From assembly GCA_003339415.1 (NCBI GenBank), contig PDHQ01000032.1, positions 1-64,000 of the forward strand: a stretch of 64,000 nt of DNA, in the 5' to 3' direction. Numbering within the stretch: the stretch's first letter is position 1; each line of letters opens with the position of its first letter. Below the pieces are notes generated by a model that worked only from the letters and a program-made list of their open reading frames with translations, did no database searches and had not been told where the DNA came from. This DNA comes from Ophiocordyceps camponoti-saundersi (nom. inval.) (taxonomy: Eukaryota > Ascomycota > Sordariomycetes > Hypocreales > Ophiocordycipitaceae). The position numbers and the translations under genes were made by a program. This document shows positions 40,101 to 51,140 of this stretch, in pieces.

Positions 40101-40821
40101 AAAGAATCAGAGCAAAGTCACCGCAGGATTCGGTTTCGGATCCGTAGTATTGGGAAGAAAGAGCGGATAATCTTTCGTCATGGGTGATGGAGCTCTTGGT
40201 CTTGGCCTGCCGCAGCTGCTCTGGGGAGCACGAGATGACGTCGCAGATGTAGTCGAAGACCCTTCCGATGGTCATCTGGAGGTTAGCCACGAGATCTTCA
40301 GGTAGCGCAGCTGCTTCGCGACGTTTGCCCTTGTCGAGGCCTTTGTCCATATCGGAATGAATGGTGCAAAGCAGAGGTGTTCGCCAGGCCTCGTCATCTC
40401 CGCAGTCACAGCAGCCACTGTTTCCGACCGAGATTTGTATGCGAACCATGTGGCCCGTATGATCGGTGGAGTCGAAGCATCTGCTGCAGAGGCAACACGT
40501 CTCGTCGGTGCCGCAGGTTCTGCACATGTAGGACGCCTCGCCGGGCTTGAAGATATGACCACAGCGCTTCCCACGGGCTGACTCAGTGTACTCGGCGCCC
40601 TCGACGGCACCCTGGGCGTCTCCGAGCTTCAGGCTGTCGGACAGCTTGCCAGAGGGGAAGAACAGTCGCAGATAGTCATGATTGCCACCAGCCAGGGACC
40701 AGAATAAGCTGCGCAGGAGCTCTCGAGACGCCTCTTCCGTGTAGCGAAAATTGAACCGAACGGGCAAATCCGCCAGTAAGTGGCAGAGCTGTTGCTCCTG
40801 AGTAGATAGTGGCGTTTCCAT
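34199..40821 (-). CDS. UBR1: N-recognin E3 ubiquitin ligase UBR1
   Basis: RING-type E3 ligase that recognises destabilising N-terminal residues and sends substrates to the proteasome. Exon 1 is 40821-34541 and exon 2 is 34466-34199, with a 74 bp intron (GTGGGT...CCGCAG), giving 2182 residues. Domains in order: family start with FRYTEEASRELL; UBR box (about 84-157) with its Cys/His zinc ligands; a ClpS-like N-domain (about 250-300, LILWNDEKHTVQEV); an acidic low-complexity insert (about 407-450); a long helical body; a RING-H2 finger (about 1394-1550, CILCQ ... CGHMMHFRCFEAYC ... CPLCK); and a C-terminal UBLC region ending in the conserved FLNQKRYD and NNGGWDTL. Reading through the intron would replace the conserved tail. 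It is the largest gene here and appears intact. Confidence 0.96.
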
Positions 40822-41406
40822 CTCAGATATTCATGGTATGATGAACCCGCGCCGGTACCTAAGCGAGGGCGGCAAGGTCGGTAGGGCGAAGTTGTAGCCG
40901 AAGAGGGGACTTGAAACTTTCTACGGCAGTGAGCGAGAAGCGCGAGAGACGAGTGTCGGCTTTTCGAAGGTCGTGTTGTGGGAAGTCTGATGCTAGCGAT
41001 AGATAGCATGGGAAGTGCTAGGTCGGAAGGCGATTCGACCGGGGGGGTGGGCGGTTTTGGGGGGGGGGGGGGGGGAGGCGGCATAAGCGGGCCCTTCCAT
41101 CTGCCCCTCGGTGCACCGACGTCGGGTCGGCAGCGCCTGGCAGCCCTCCAGCACAGCTTGCCCCCCTCCCTATAACAGGTACGAATACTGCTGGAGTTGC
41201 CTACTGAAATTGCTCTACACCGGTGTCGGTCGTCTATAGAGATATTGCTGTGGCGAATTAGGCCGCAACACACCTATTCAATATCTAGGCAGGCAACGTC
41301 AAAGGCTACATCGGCCACGACTTGCAGGAAAACGCGTCCCAAAAAGCCGCTCCCATATGTTCTATAATCATGGCTGGCGGCACTCTTTGAACGTCATACA
41401 CTCTTT
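40822..41406. promoter_or_regulatory. UBR1 upstream region
   Basis: 585 bp between the UBR1 start codon and the QCR9 stop codon, both on the - strand. It includes a G run of about 16 at 41060-41075. It should hold the UBR1 promoter and QCR9 3' UTR. No open frame of interest. Confidence 0.45.
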
Positions 41407-41713
41407 TCAGATGCCTTCCTCTTCATCCTGTTCTATGTATCTGGCCCGAATGTCTTTCCATTGACGCTGCGTCTCGTGTGAGCATTCTCTCCCGACGTGT
41501 CCAACAGGGGCTCGACGACTCAGTACGTACGCCTCGGTTGTAGCTGTCCCAAAACTTGTCCATGGTCGAGTTGAAGCCTCTGTAGCGGCCGGTCAGCCAT
41601 GCTGTCCCCTCCGTCCAGACGCAAAGGTAGACACACATCTCAAACACGAATCCGGCGCCGAAGACAGCCGCTAGCATGGCGTAGTTTCTCTTGAAGAGCG
41701 TGCTGGAGAGCAT
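41407..41713 (-). CDS. QCR9: Cytochrome bc1 complex subunit 9 (QCR9)
   Basis: Small single-helix subunit of respiratory complex III in the mitochondrial inner membrane. Three coding exons (41713-41637, 41579-41531, 41466-41407) with introns of 57 and 64 bp give 61 residues. Key motifs: LFKRNYAMLAAVFGAGFVFE (the membrane helix), then GFNSTMDKFWDSYNRG and RQWKDIRARYIEQDEEEGI. The first junction makes an Ile at the position after FE. The start is uncertain. I use the ATG directly before LSSTLFKRN, but an upstream ATG followed at once by a donor (ATG|GTAAGC, 41836-41834) could be a start-codon-only exon spliced to GATAAG|ATG, adding one Met. The identity of the protein is not in doubt. Confidence 0.92.
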
Positions 41714-42286
41714 CTTATCAGCGCTGTGGTCCAGCATGAAGCGTCGACGATACATGCCCGTAGAGTTGGCTAACGAGAGACTTGAGCGACACGGATTAGC
41801 CACGAACGTAGTGCAGACATCTCGTGCGCTTACCATGATGGCAGTCCTGCAGGGTTTGACACCTTTGAGGTGGTCGGAGAGCTTGGATGGTTGGTCAAAC
41901 AGTCGAGAACATTCGCATCCTTTGTACGAACACGCTCTACAGGATCCATTCCATGACCTAAGGCTCTGGTAGCTTCTGATTGGCTGCTTTTCTATAGCGC
42001 TGCATCACCCAAGCGCTAGGGGTACCAGGACCGCAAGATAAAGTGCTTCAGTACCTCTTTGGCACGAAACCGGGCCAACTTCGGGGCGCAACTACAGCGG
42101 ATAATAAATGCAGGCATAGGGAGACCTCGACGCTCATCAAATCGCAAGTCAACATCCCTCCATCGCAGATCGCGCCCCGTATCAGCGAGGTCGTCAGTTG
42201 GCCTCGTGCCTCCCCGGCAGCCGGCGCCGCCTACCCTCGTCGCAGCTCAAAAAGCGCCGAGGACTAAAGGCTTTCTCTTCGCCGCC
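41714..42286. promoter_or_regulatory. Divergent promoter QCR9/PYM
   Basis: 573 bp between divergent start codons, or about 450 bp if QCR9 begins at 41836. The PYM-proximal part is open in frame with PYM up to 42059 but lacks family similarity there. I therefore treat it as 5' leader. No palindromic sites stood out. Confidence 0.45.
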
Positions 42287-42919
42287 ATGGCTTCACCTAC
42301 CACCACCAACGCAGGCATCGTTACCGACGCAGACAGCGGACAGCGTCAAATACCCGAGTCCGTTCGGGCTGACGGCAGCACTCGCAAAGCCATCAAGATA
42401 CGCCCAGGCTATCGCCCGCCTGAGGATGTCGAGGTGTACAAGAACCGTACCGCCGAAGCCTTTCGCGACCGCGGTAAAAAGATTGGCATCCCCGGCGCTG
42501 CCGAGCTGCAGAACGATCAAGCAGAGAGCCTATCGTCCAAGAGCAATAAGAACGCCAAGAGACGAGAAGCGCGCAAGAAAGCCGCCAAGAACGCCGCCAT
42601 CGGAAACGACGAGGACTCTGGGCAAGGAATGCAGGAGGCTCAACTGCCGCAGACGAAAGAGCCTGACGATCCTCAGGTCGAACGCGAGAAGAAGGCCCGC
42701 AGCCTGAAGAAGAAACTTAAACAAGCAAAAGAACTCCAGAGCAAGAAGGATGACGGCGAGACGCTACTTCCGGAACAAATCGCAAAGGTCATCAAGATCA
42801 ACGAGCTCGTTCGCGAACTCGCCGCCCTGGGGTTTGATGTCGACGACGACTCCAAGCCTGATCCAAAGACTGCTTCTGGCGAAGCTCCTTCGAAGAATAA
42901 ACCAGGCGACCGCGCTTGA
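42287..42919 (+). CDS. PYM (partner of Y14-Mago, WIBG family)
   Basis: Ribosome-associated factor that binds the Mago-Y14 heterodimer and removes exon-junction complexes from translated mRNA. A single exon encodes 210 residues. The start sits in a strong context (GCCGCCATGG) and leads directly into the Mago-binding motif at residues 10-34 (GIVTDADSGQRQIPESVR), followed by IRPGYRPPEDVEVYKNR. The middle is Lys/Arg-rich. A C-terminal helix (LPEQIAKVIKINELVRELAAL) matches the family tail. An in-frame ATG at 42059 would add 76 basic residues not expected for PYM, so the later start is preferred. It is divergent from QCR9 and is the last gene before the retroelement. Confidence 0.92.
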   Translation: MASPTTTNAGIVTDADSGQRQIPESVRADGSTRKAIKIRPGYRPPEDVEVYKNRTAEAFRDRGKKIGIPGAAELQNDQAESLSSKSNKNAKRREARKKAAKNAAIGNDEDSGQGMQEAQLPQTKEPDDPQVEREKKARSLKKKLKQAKELQSKKDDGETLLPEQIAKVIKINELVRELAALGFDVDDDSKPDPKTASGEAPSKNKPGDRA

Positions 42920-43429
42920 GGCATACTTTCGATACCTCTGCATCGGTCTTTGAGCGTCAAAGCATTTGAAAACTGGAAGCATCGCGTATTCCTTCGATGG
43001 TATGTAGGCTCGACGTCAAGGCTCGAAAGCACCATATTTATCATTTCACAAGTTACGGTCAAAAGACTTAAACTCCGAGGACACCCGTGGGAAAGCCTTC
43101 AGGGCAATTACATCTTGGGGAGCCGGTTTCTTGCAGTCCACGAGCAAACTAAAGTTTCAAGGGTAAAATCACATTTACACGAAGCTTGAAATCGTGGTTG
43201 ATGAATCCGGACATCGTACATAGGTGAGCTGCAGTCTAGTCGGTAGGCCATATTCCGGCAATTAGCTTCGCTTGCAGACAGTATCTAGAAACATGTTTAA
43301 TCAATGCCGGATCCCACACTTTCAGGTATCTAGGTAGGTAATTCATATGTCGCGAGAAGCATTATAGGTGGTAGAGGAGAAGACGTTAGAGGTCAGGGGT
43401 ATTTATATATTATATATTATATGCAGATC
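42920..43429. other. PYM 3' flank up to the retroelement
   Basis: 510 bp of ordinary then increasingly AT-rich sequence, with ATATATTATATATTATAT at about 43402-43421 just before the insertion site. No gene seen. Confidence 0.5.
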
Positions 43430-43434
43430 GATTT
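43430..43434. repeat. Target-site duplication GATTT (left)
   Basis: GATTT directly precedes the left LTR and is repeated at 50895-50899 directly after the right LTR. A 5 bp duplication is the usual footprint of a Copia or Gypsy integrase. Confidence 0.85.
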
Positions 43435-43795
43435 TATTAGAAAGGAAGGACCTACTTAGCCCCATACGACTATAAATAATTAGTAGCCCTAAAAGGAAAA
43501 CTCTACTACCCCGATATAATTATTTAGATTCCCTAATAATAATAGAATAATCTTACTTAATATATTACTAGCTTAGAAACTAATTTCTTTATTATTAAAA
43601 GCTTTCCTTTTAAAATCTATTATTTCTCGTATATATAAGGAAAACCTCTAAACTTAAAAGTTAGAGGTTAAGTTTTTTAGTTTATATATATATATATTTA
43701 CCTTTTTACTTTTATATATATAAATTAATTATTTTATTTATTTTTTATTTTATATAATTTTCTAATTTTAGTAAAATTTTATTAAAATTTTAATA
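43435..43795 (+). repeat. Left (5') LTR, 361 bp
   Basis: Aligns end to end with 50536-50894, with one 2 bp length difference in the A-rich run near its start. Its outer 80 bp keep many C and G (CTTAGCCCCATACGAC), while its inner part is fully converted. The opposite holds for the right LTR. Confidence 0.92.
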
Positions 43796-46229
43796 ATTAA
43801 AAATTATATTAATTAGCTTTATTATATATATTAAAATATAAAATATTAATTTTTAAAAGAAATATTTTAAATAAAATAAGTAAAATTAAGATTTTTATAA
43901 AATTAATTAAAAATAATAATTAAAAATATTAAAATTATATTTTTAAAATTTAAGTTAAATTTAAAAAATTATAAAAATATATTTTTATTAATAGAAATTT
44001 TTAAAATATCGAATTAATTTACTTAAAATTAAATATAAAAATATATAAATAAATTAATATTTTAAAAATAGCTTAAAAAATATTTATTTAAAATTATAAT
44101 TTCCTAAAAGCTAAATATTAAGAAAAATATAAAAAATAAGAAAAAATAAAAAAATATAATAAAAACTTTTAAGCTTAGATTTAAGAAATTATAAATTATT
44201 AATAATTTTTCTTATATTATAAAGAAAATTAAATAATAAAAATATAATATAAGATTTTATAAGTAAAAATTAAAATTTTAAATAAAGAATATTATTATAA
44301 TTTTTTTATAAAATATAAATTAGCTATAAATATTAAGAATTACTAAACTCCGCTTAAAAACTAATATATATAATTTTATAATTAAAAGAAAAATATTAAT
44401 ATTATAAAATTTAAAAAATTATCTTAAATAAATAATAATTTTATATAAATAATTTAATTTTATAATATTATCTATTTATATTTATATATATAAATTTAGA
44501 TAATTTATTTTAAATAAATAAATAAATATAAAAAAAAAAGGTTTTTATATTATAGATTTTATTAATAATTTTATTTATTATTTAAATATAATATTAATTA
44601 TTATAATAAAGCGTTTAGATAATAAAATATTCTTAAGATTTAAAAATAAAAAAGAAAAAACTAATTTTAAAAGAAAAAATAAGGAAAAAAATAAAATTAA
44701 TAATTATAAGCTAAAATATAAAAAAAATAATTAATAAAAAGATTATAAATAAAATAAAAAAAAAATAATTATTATAATAATAATTATTATAAAAAAAATA
44801 TAATAATAGATATAATAATAATAAAAACTAAAAATAATATAAAAAAAAAGTAAAATTTTAAAAAATATTATAAATAAGCTTTAAATAATTATTATAATTT
44901 ATATAAAAAATTTAAATATAAGAAAAATTATTATTATTTATTATAAAATAACGCCTTATTATAATAATAAAACTTATATATTTTAAAAATCGCTAAGGAA
45001 AATACTTAGAAATAAAGCTTAAATTTAAAAAAGATTAAAAATAGTAAAATTAAGTTTAATTTTTTTTACTTTTTTTTATATCTATTTTATAAAAAAAGTT
45101 ATATTATAATAATTTTCTTTTTTAAAACCTCCTTTTATATAATATTCTTTATTATAAAATATTTACTATTCTATTTAATAATTCTTAACTTAAGTATAAT
45201 AATTTATATTTTTAATAATTATAAATAATTTATATAATTTTATAGCTTAAACTTTAAAGATTTTATTTAAGTAAAAAATAATAAAGTTCTTATTAAAAGA
45301 TATAATAAAGTAAATATTAAAATACTAATTAAAATAAAAATAGCGCTACTAAAGCTATAAAATATTATATATTATTAAAATTTTATATATAACTTAGTAT
45401 TTTATTAATTATTAAAATTTAAAAAAATATAATAAAATAATAACTTTAATTAAAAAAATTTAATATTAAAAATAGCGGAAAATAAAATTATTATAATTAT
45501 AAGACTTATTTATAATTAATTTATCTTAAAATATATCTTAAAATAAATAAATTATATATTATTTATAATAAGGCGAAGAAAATATATATTTTATATTTTT
45601 TAGAAAGTAAGAAAATTAATAATAAATATATAATACTTAAAACTTAAATATTTAAGTTTATAAATTCTTAATTATATTAATAATAATTATAATAAAATAT
45701 AAATATAATTAATTAAAAAAAATAATATATTAATTAATAAATATAAAAGCTATATTATAGTAAAAATAAAGTAATAAATTAATAAAATTCCTAAAAAAAA
45801 GCTAAAAATACTAAGTAAAATATTTATAATTAATTTCTATAATTTTAATAAAAACTCTATAAGCTATTTTTTAGTAATATTAATTACTAATAAAAATATA
45901 AAGTTTATATAAGATTTTTACTTAGTTAATTAAATATAATATATAATTCTTAAAATATTAAAAATAATATTTTAATATTTTATATATTAATATAAGTTTT
46001 ATATTTAAGTAATAAAAATAGATAATAAGATTAAAAACTAACCGGATATTTTAGAGTTTTTAAAAAGTAGAAATATTTATATAAACTTCTCTATACCTTA
46101 TATATAAAAGTAAAATAATAAGGTAAAACGTATTAGGGGTATTTTAAAAATAAAAATAAGAGCGATAAGAAGATAATTACTAATAGCTTTTTAGCGGGAA
46201 ATTTTTAAGTTTACTATTTACTTATATAA

Positions 46230-46520
46230 TAAAACTCCGAGGATTTTAAATAAATAAAAAACCCTATATAAAAGTATTTTTTAGAAAAAGCCTTATCTAA
46301 TTTACTTTTATATATATAGTTATAAAATATATATAATAATTATAAATATAAAGCTTAAATAAAATTATCTAAGAAAACTTAATCTAAAAGCTTAGATTAG
46401 ATTTTTAATTAATTATAAGTTAAGTTATATTTATTAGATATAGCTATTTAGCGAAAATAAAATTATATTTACCTAAAATATTTTATTTAATAAATATAAA
46501 ATATTTTATAAGATTTTTAA
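46230..46520 (+). pseudogene. Copia integrase C-terminal remnant
   Basis: In one + strand frame, with many stops, the order of residues resembles the Copia segment that follows the integrase core: a TPYEAFFGKKP-like start, then a LxxLRVYGC-like patch, then a GYxxxNxYRIW-like patch. Conservation is weak because of C-to-T conversion. The assignment rests partly on its position before the RT. Confidence 0.45.
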
Positions 46521-47479
46521 CTTTTTTAAAAATAGTTTAAAAAAGATAAATTTACGGTATATTACCGAAATATTATAATAAAACGCTAATAACTAAAAAA
46601 TAATAGATATTATTCTAATCGAAAAACTATTTAATAAAAATATTTAGAGGAGATAGATAATTAATTTTAATTAAATTATATATTTTAAATTTACTTATAA
46701 ACTAATAAAAATTTAATAAAATATATTTATTAAAAATATATTAGTAAATAATATATTTATTAAAAGTAGCGTAGAAAATTTTACTAAAAGATAAAAATCT
46801 TAGAAAATTAGCGTAATATATTTAACGCTACTAAAAATATTATTTACTAGCTTATTTATTATAATAATAGTAAGATATAAAAAACCTAAGTATATTCTAA
46901 TAGGGACGCTTAGAAAAAATAGCTTAAAAAAGGTTAGATTTATTTTACTTTTAAAATAAAGAAATAAATTTACGAGAAAAATAAGCGGGATTACCGCTAT
47001 TAAAGCGAATTCCGAAAAAAAAGAAAATAAGAAAATATTCTATATAACCTTTTATATAGGATTCCTTAAAGGACTAATTAGTAAAAACCTAATATATAGA
47101 AAAATATTTAATAAAGTAAATTTACTTTAATTAATTAACTTACGGAGTTTTTTTTAGGGAATTTTACCTAATACCTTAGATAATTATATATAAATATTTC
47201 GGTACTAATTAAAAAAGCTATTTAAAAATATAGAATTTAATTATCTCCGAAATTATAATATAAAATATATAAACTTATAATTAGAAATTCTATTTAAAAA
47301 TATAATAGTAAAGATTATTAGCTATTAATAAATATATATATATAAATTTAATTAAAATAATAAGCTAATAATATATAAAGCTAAAATAATTATATACGGA
47401 GACTAATAACTTATAATAAAGGTAAAGATATATATTATAATATTAATAATAAGAAGCTTCCGGATATTTATAGCTATTA

Positions 47480-47860
47480 TAGCTAAGTTTAACTTAGAAC
47501 TTATATAATATAATATAGTTAATATATTTATTAATATATTATTAAATAAGGATATTTTTATATAAATACTATAAGGATATATAAAGCGAGGAATTATCCT
47601 TAAGTTAAAACGCGCGTTATATAGCTTACGAAAATCTCTACTCTTTTAGTAGCGGTATTTTATAATAATATTAAAAAAAATAAAGTTTAAGATATTTTTA
47701 AGCGAACTTTACTATACGATAAAAAGAGGCGTTATTATATTCTTTTATATTAATAATATAATTTTTAGAAACTTTAAAAATTATATAAATAAGTTACGAT
47801 AATTATAAGTAAAATTCTAATAATATTATATCTTAATTAGTAAATATTTAATTTAATAGT
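47480..47860 (+). pseudogene. Copia reverse transcriptase remnant
   Basis: The + strand still reads RALYSLRKSLLF (47611-47646), matching the Copia signature RALYGLRRSP. About 100 bases later it reads FFYINNIIF (about 47740-47766) at the place of the catalytic FFYVDDIV. The change of both Asp codons to Asn is what G-to-A conversion gives. Upstream, NIFINILLNKDIF matches the DVVNAFLNxxLDEDVY-type motif. Stops are frequent, so no protein can be made. Confidence 0.85.
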
Positions 47861-48059
47861 TTATTAGATTTTAAGTTATTTATAATAAAACTTAGCGGAA
47901 AATTTAGCTATTTTAAAAAGCTTATATTAAGAAAATTTCGGAGCTTGCTAATATTAAGAGATTTTACTAAATAGTAAATATTAATAAGTTCTATACTCCT
48001 TAAGCTAAACTTTAAAGAAATGACGCCTTAAGCGATAAATAAATATTAGAAAAAGGTAA

Positions 48060-48420
48060 GCTTTATTATATTTATTATAATAATAATAAGACTAGATATT
48101 ATATTTATAATAGTATACTTTATTAAGTATAATTATAACTTAAGCGCGGATTATTACTAAGTAATCGATAAGGTGCTATATTACCTTAAACTTAAAATAA
48201 TAAAAAATTTAAGCCTTTCTTTCGGGGGTGCTAATACTCTTAAAATAGCTAGTAACGCTTTTTTCGTAAATAATAAAAACTATAAAAGTTCTTAAGTATA
48301 TATAATTAAACTATTTAGTAGTATAATTACTTAGAGTGCTAATAAGTAAAAAACTATTATAACTTTTATAATAAAGGCTAAATTACTAGCTTTTTTATAA
48401 ATAGTAAAAGAATCTTTTTT
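48060..48420 (+). pseudogene. Copia RNase H remnant
   Basis: The + strand reads LSLSFGGANTLKIASNAFF (48210-48265), where Copia RNase H has the ASDASFAD motif. NYKSS and a KLF..IIT patch follow, then KTIITFIIKAKLLAF at the place of the KTVTTSSTEAEL motif. Key Asp and Glu codons are converted. Position directly after the RT confirms the assignment. Confidence 0.85.
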
Positions 48421-48449
48421 TATAAGTAAGTTACTTAAAAAATTAACTA

Positions 48450-50535
48450 TTAAATTAGATAATTTATTTATAATAATTTAATATAATAATATATAAATAG
48501 TTAAAATAATTACGAAGAAATTATTTAAACTTTATATTAAACTAAAATATATAAATATCTATAATTACTAGCTTTAATAAGAAATCTTAGTAAAAATAAT
48601 TAAAGTTAAATATATTTTAATAAATATAATAATTATAAATAAGTTAACTAAACCCTTTTAAAATATATTATTTAAATCCTTAATTATAAGGTTAAGATTT
48701 AAAAATATACGTAAATACCTTAATAAGTAAAATAAGGACTTTTTATAAATAACTAAGCGGGATTTATAATAATAAATATAAAACTTATTTATTTTATTAG
48801 AATAATTCTTTTAAATATAGATAATATAAAAACTTAAAAATAATAAAAATTAACTAAGTAATATACTTAAAATTAAATATAAAAAAACTTAAAAATATTA
48901 CTAATTAAGATATAAATAGGCGATTTATAAAGATATCTATAAGGAAAATATATAGAGAAAAAATAAATATAATATTAATTCTTCTTCGATTTTTTTAAAA
49001 CTAAACTTACTTTTATAGAAGGAAAACGCTTTTACTTAATTTTTAATAAAGTTAAAAGCTATATTATCGCTAAAGCGGGATTTTTCTTTAGCGTAAATAC
49101 CGATTTTTTCGCTAACTTATCTATTATTTTTCTAACTTTAATAGCGGCTATTATAGTAAACTCCGCCTTAATAGCGGTAAACTCTATATTTATATAAGCT
49201 TTAAAAGCTAAAAAATACTTACTAAAACGGATAAAATATTTAACTATAGCTTATAAGCTTTTATTAGGGATTATATTAAAGTTAGTATTATTATTATTAT
49301 TATTAGCGCCGGGCTTCGTAATTTTATTTTTAGATTTATTTTTTATTATTATTATATTATTATTATCGCTTTTTATATTTTCGTCGCTTAAAGCGCGGCC
49401 CTTTTTTAAAATATTATTAGAGAAAATAATATTAATAATATTACTATAAAAAGATTAATATAGCTTAGTAAAAAATATATAGAGAATATAACTTATATTT
49501 ATAAGAATTTAATATTAACTAGATAATATAAGTATTTTATACTAATTATTATAAACTTAAAAAAGCTTTAAAATTTATTTATATTTTCTTTATTTTTATC
49601 TTATTACGCTTTATTTTACTAAGTTATAATATTAATTAAAATAAGCGGAGCTAATTTATATTTATATAACTTATTTATATAAATAGTATATAAAATTACG
49701 CGTATTAAATTAGCTTAAAAATAATAAGTAATATATTTTTTAAAATATAAAATATATAGCTAATTATATATAATACCTAAAATTATAATAAGTTACTAAA
49801 ATCTTTATTATAAGATTATTAGTATTAGATATAAAAGCGTAAATTATAAAATAAAATATATTAGCGTAATATTATAATTATATATAAGCGTAAGAAAAGC
49901 GTTAAAAATTTTAAAAAAAAAAGTTAGATTAGGTAGCGTAAGTATAGAAATATTAATATTACCTGCTAGCCTTTTTTTACCTCTTACTTTTTACTTAGCT
50001 ATAGCCCCTTTTAAGGCGTATAAGCTAATAATACTTTTAGTAAGTATATTTATTAATAAGATAAGATCGAGGCGGTTATTAATATTAGCGGCGGTATTTA
50101 TTTCTTTTATTATTATAAAAACTTACTTAATAAATATATTAATATTAAAAATAATAAAGTTTATAAGAATTAAATAAATAATATAAATTAATAAGAATAT
50201 AATAAATAAAAGTACTTTTTTTAAAAGCTAAGACTTATAGTTAAAAAAGTTAATAAGTTTAAAAAAAAAAAGAAGAAAAAAAAAAAAGCTTTAAGAAAAA
50301 AGGAGAGGTTAAATTTATACCTAAAAAGTATTTAAAATATTTAAGCTTTAAAAGCTTAAAAAAAATATATATTTTATCTATTTAATTTTACTAATAAAAA
50401 TAATAATAAAATTAATAATAATAATAATAATAATTAACTTTATATTAAAAAACTTATAATAGCTTTATTTATAAAATCCTCCTTTTCTTTTCTTATAAAT
50501 TCTCTAATATTAGCGCTAGAAAACTTATAAAAATA
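48450..50535. other. Unassigned 2.1 kb between RNase H and right LTR
   Basis: Most Copia elements end soon after RNase H, so this stretch is extra. On the - strand, about 49420 down to 48990 has few stops and a biased but protein-like composition: an Asn-rich part, then KAYINIEFTAIKAEF and VRKIIDKLAKKSVF. It might be a Gag-like fragment of another retroelement, or an extra antisense ORF of this element. I do not recognise it. Confidence 0.4.
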
Positions 50536-50894
50536 TATTAAAAAAAAAATTTACTTAGCTTTATATAATTATAAATAATTATAAATTTTAAAAAGAAAAT
50601 TTTATTATTTTAATATAATTATTTAGATTTCTTAATAATAATAAAATAATCTTATTTAATATATTACTAGCTTAGAAATTAGCTTTTTTATTATTAAAAG
50701 CTTTCTCTTTAAAATCCGCTATTTTTCGTATATATAAGGAAAACCTCCGAACTTAAAGGTTAGAGGTTAAGCTCTTTAGTTTATATATATATATACTTAC
50801 CTTCTTACTTTTATATATATAAATTAATTACTCCGCTTACTCTTTATTCTACGTGACTTTCCGATTCCGGCAGAATCTCGCTGAGACTCTGATA
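50536..50894 (+). repeat. Right (3') LTR, 359 bp
   Basis: Matches the left LTR under C/T and G/A differences. Its last about 65 bp (50831-50894) keep C and G (for example CCGATTCCGGCAGAATCTCG), where the left copy has only T and A. It ends CTGATA, followed by GATTT. Confidence 0.92.
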
Positions 50895-50899
50895 GATTT
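50895..50899. repeat. Target-site duplication GATTT (right)
   Basis: Second copy of the 5 bp word found at 43430-43434. The following sequence (CGTTATCGGAGC) is normal GC-containing DNA that does not match the left LTR interior. Confidence 0.85.
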
Positions 50900-51140
50900 C
50901 GTTATCGGAGCAATGGCTACGGATATAGGGTATCTACCTTAGGTAACTAGGAGTAGGAAGATAAGTCCAGCTGCCGACATTTTGCCGGCCATCGCGCTTT
51001 GGTTCCAGCTCACGGTTAACCTCGTTGCTTGTCTCCCCTCGCCATAAAGGTTGGATCAACGTCCCTAGCTCCAGCACGCACCATCAACTGCATTGATAAC
51101 TTAACATACCCGATTCGTTCTCGACACGGATAGCCTCATC

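Larger units (their letters stand above)
43435..50894 (+). mobile_element. RIP-degraded Ty1/Copia LTR retrotransposon, 7.46 kb
   Basis: A complete insertion bounded by two LTRs and a GATTT target duplication. The interior is overwhelmingly A and T and every frame is full of stops. Differences between the two LTRs are almost all C/T or G/A, as RIP produces. Despite this, + strand remnants read as Copia proteins in Copia order: an integrase C-terminal region, then reverse transcriptase, then RNase H. That order (integrase before RT) separates Copia from Gypsy. Present LTR ends read TATTAG...CTGATA. If RIP changed CA/TG to TA, the original ends would be TGTCAG...CTGACA, a perfect inverted terminus with canonical TG...CA. 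The element is dead. Both flanking genes are intact. Confidence 0.93.

Noticed and set aside
42059..42286. N-terminal extension of PYM from an upstream in-frame ATG
   Set aside because: The extension is Arg/Ser-rich and unlike PYM; the ATG at 42287 has a better context and precedes the conserved motif.
49081..49400. Hydrophobic + strand frame in the Copia tail, considered as an envelope-like gene
   Set aside because: The hydrophobic runs are the complement of Asn/Asp/Lys codons and of RIP-made T runs; stops are frequent and there is no start.
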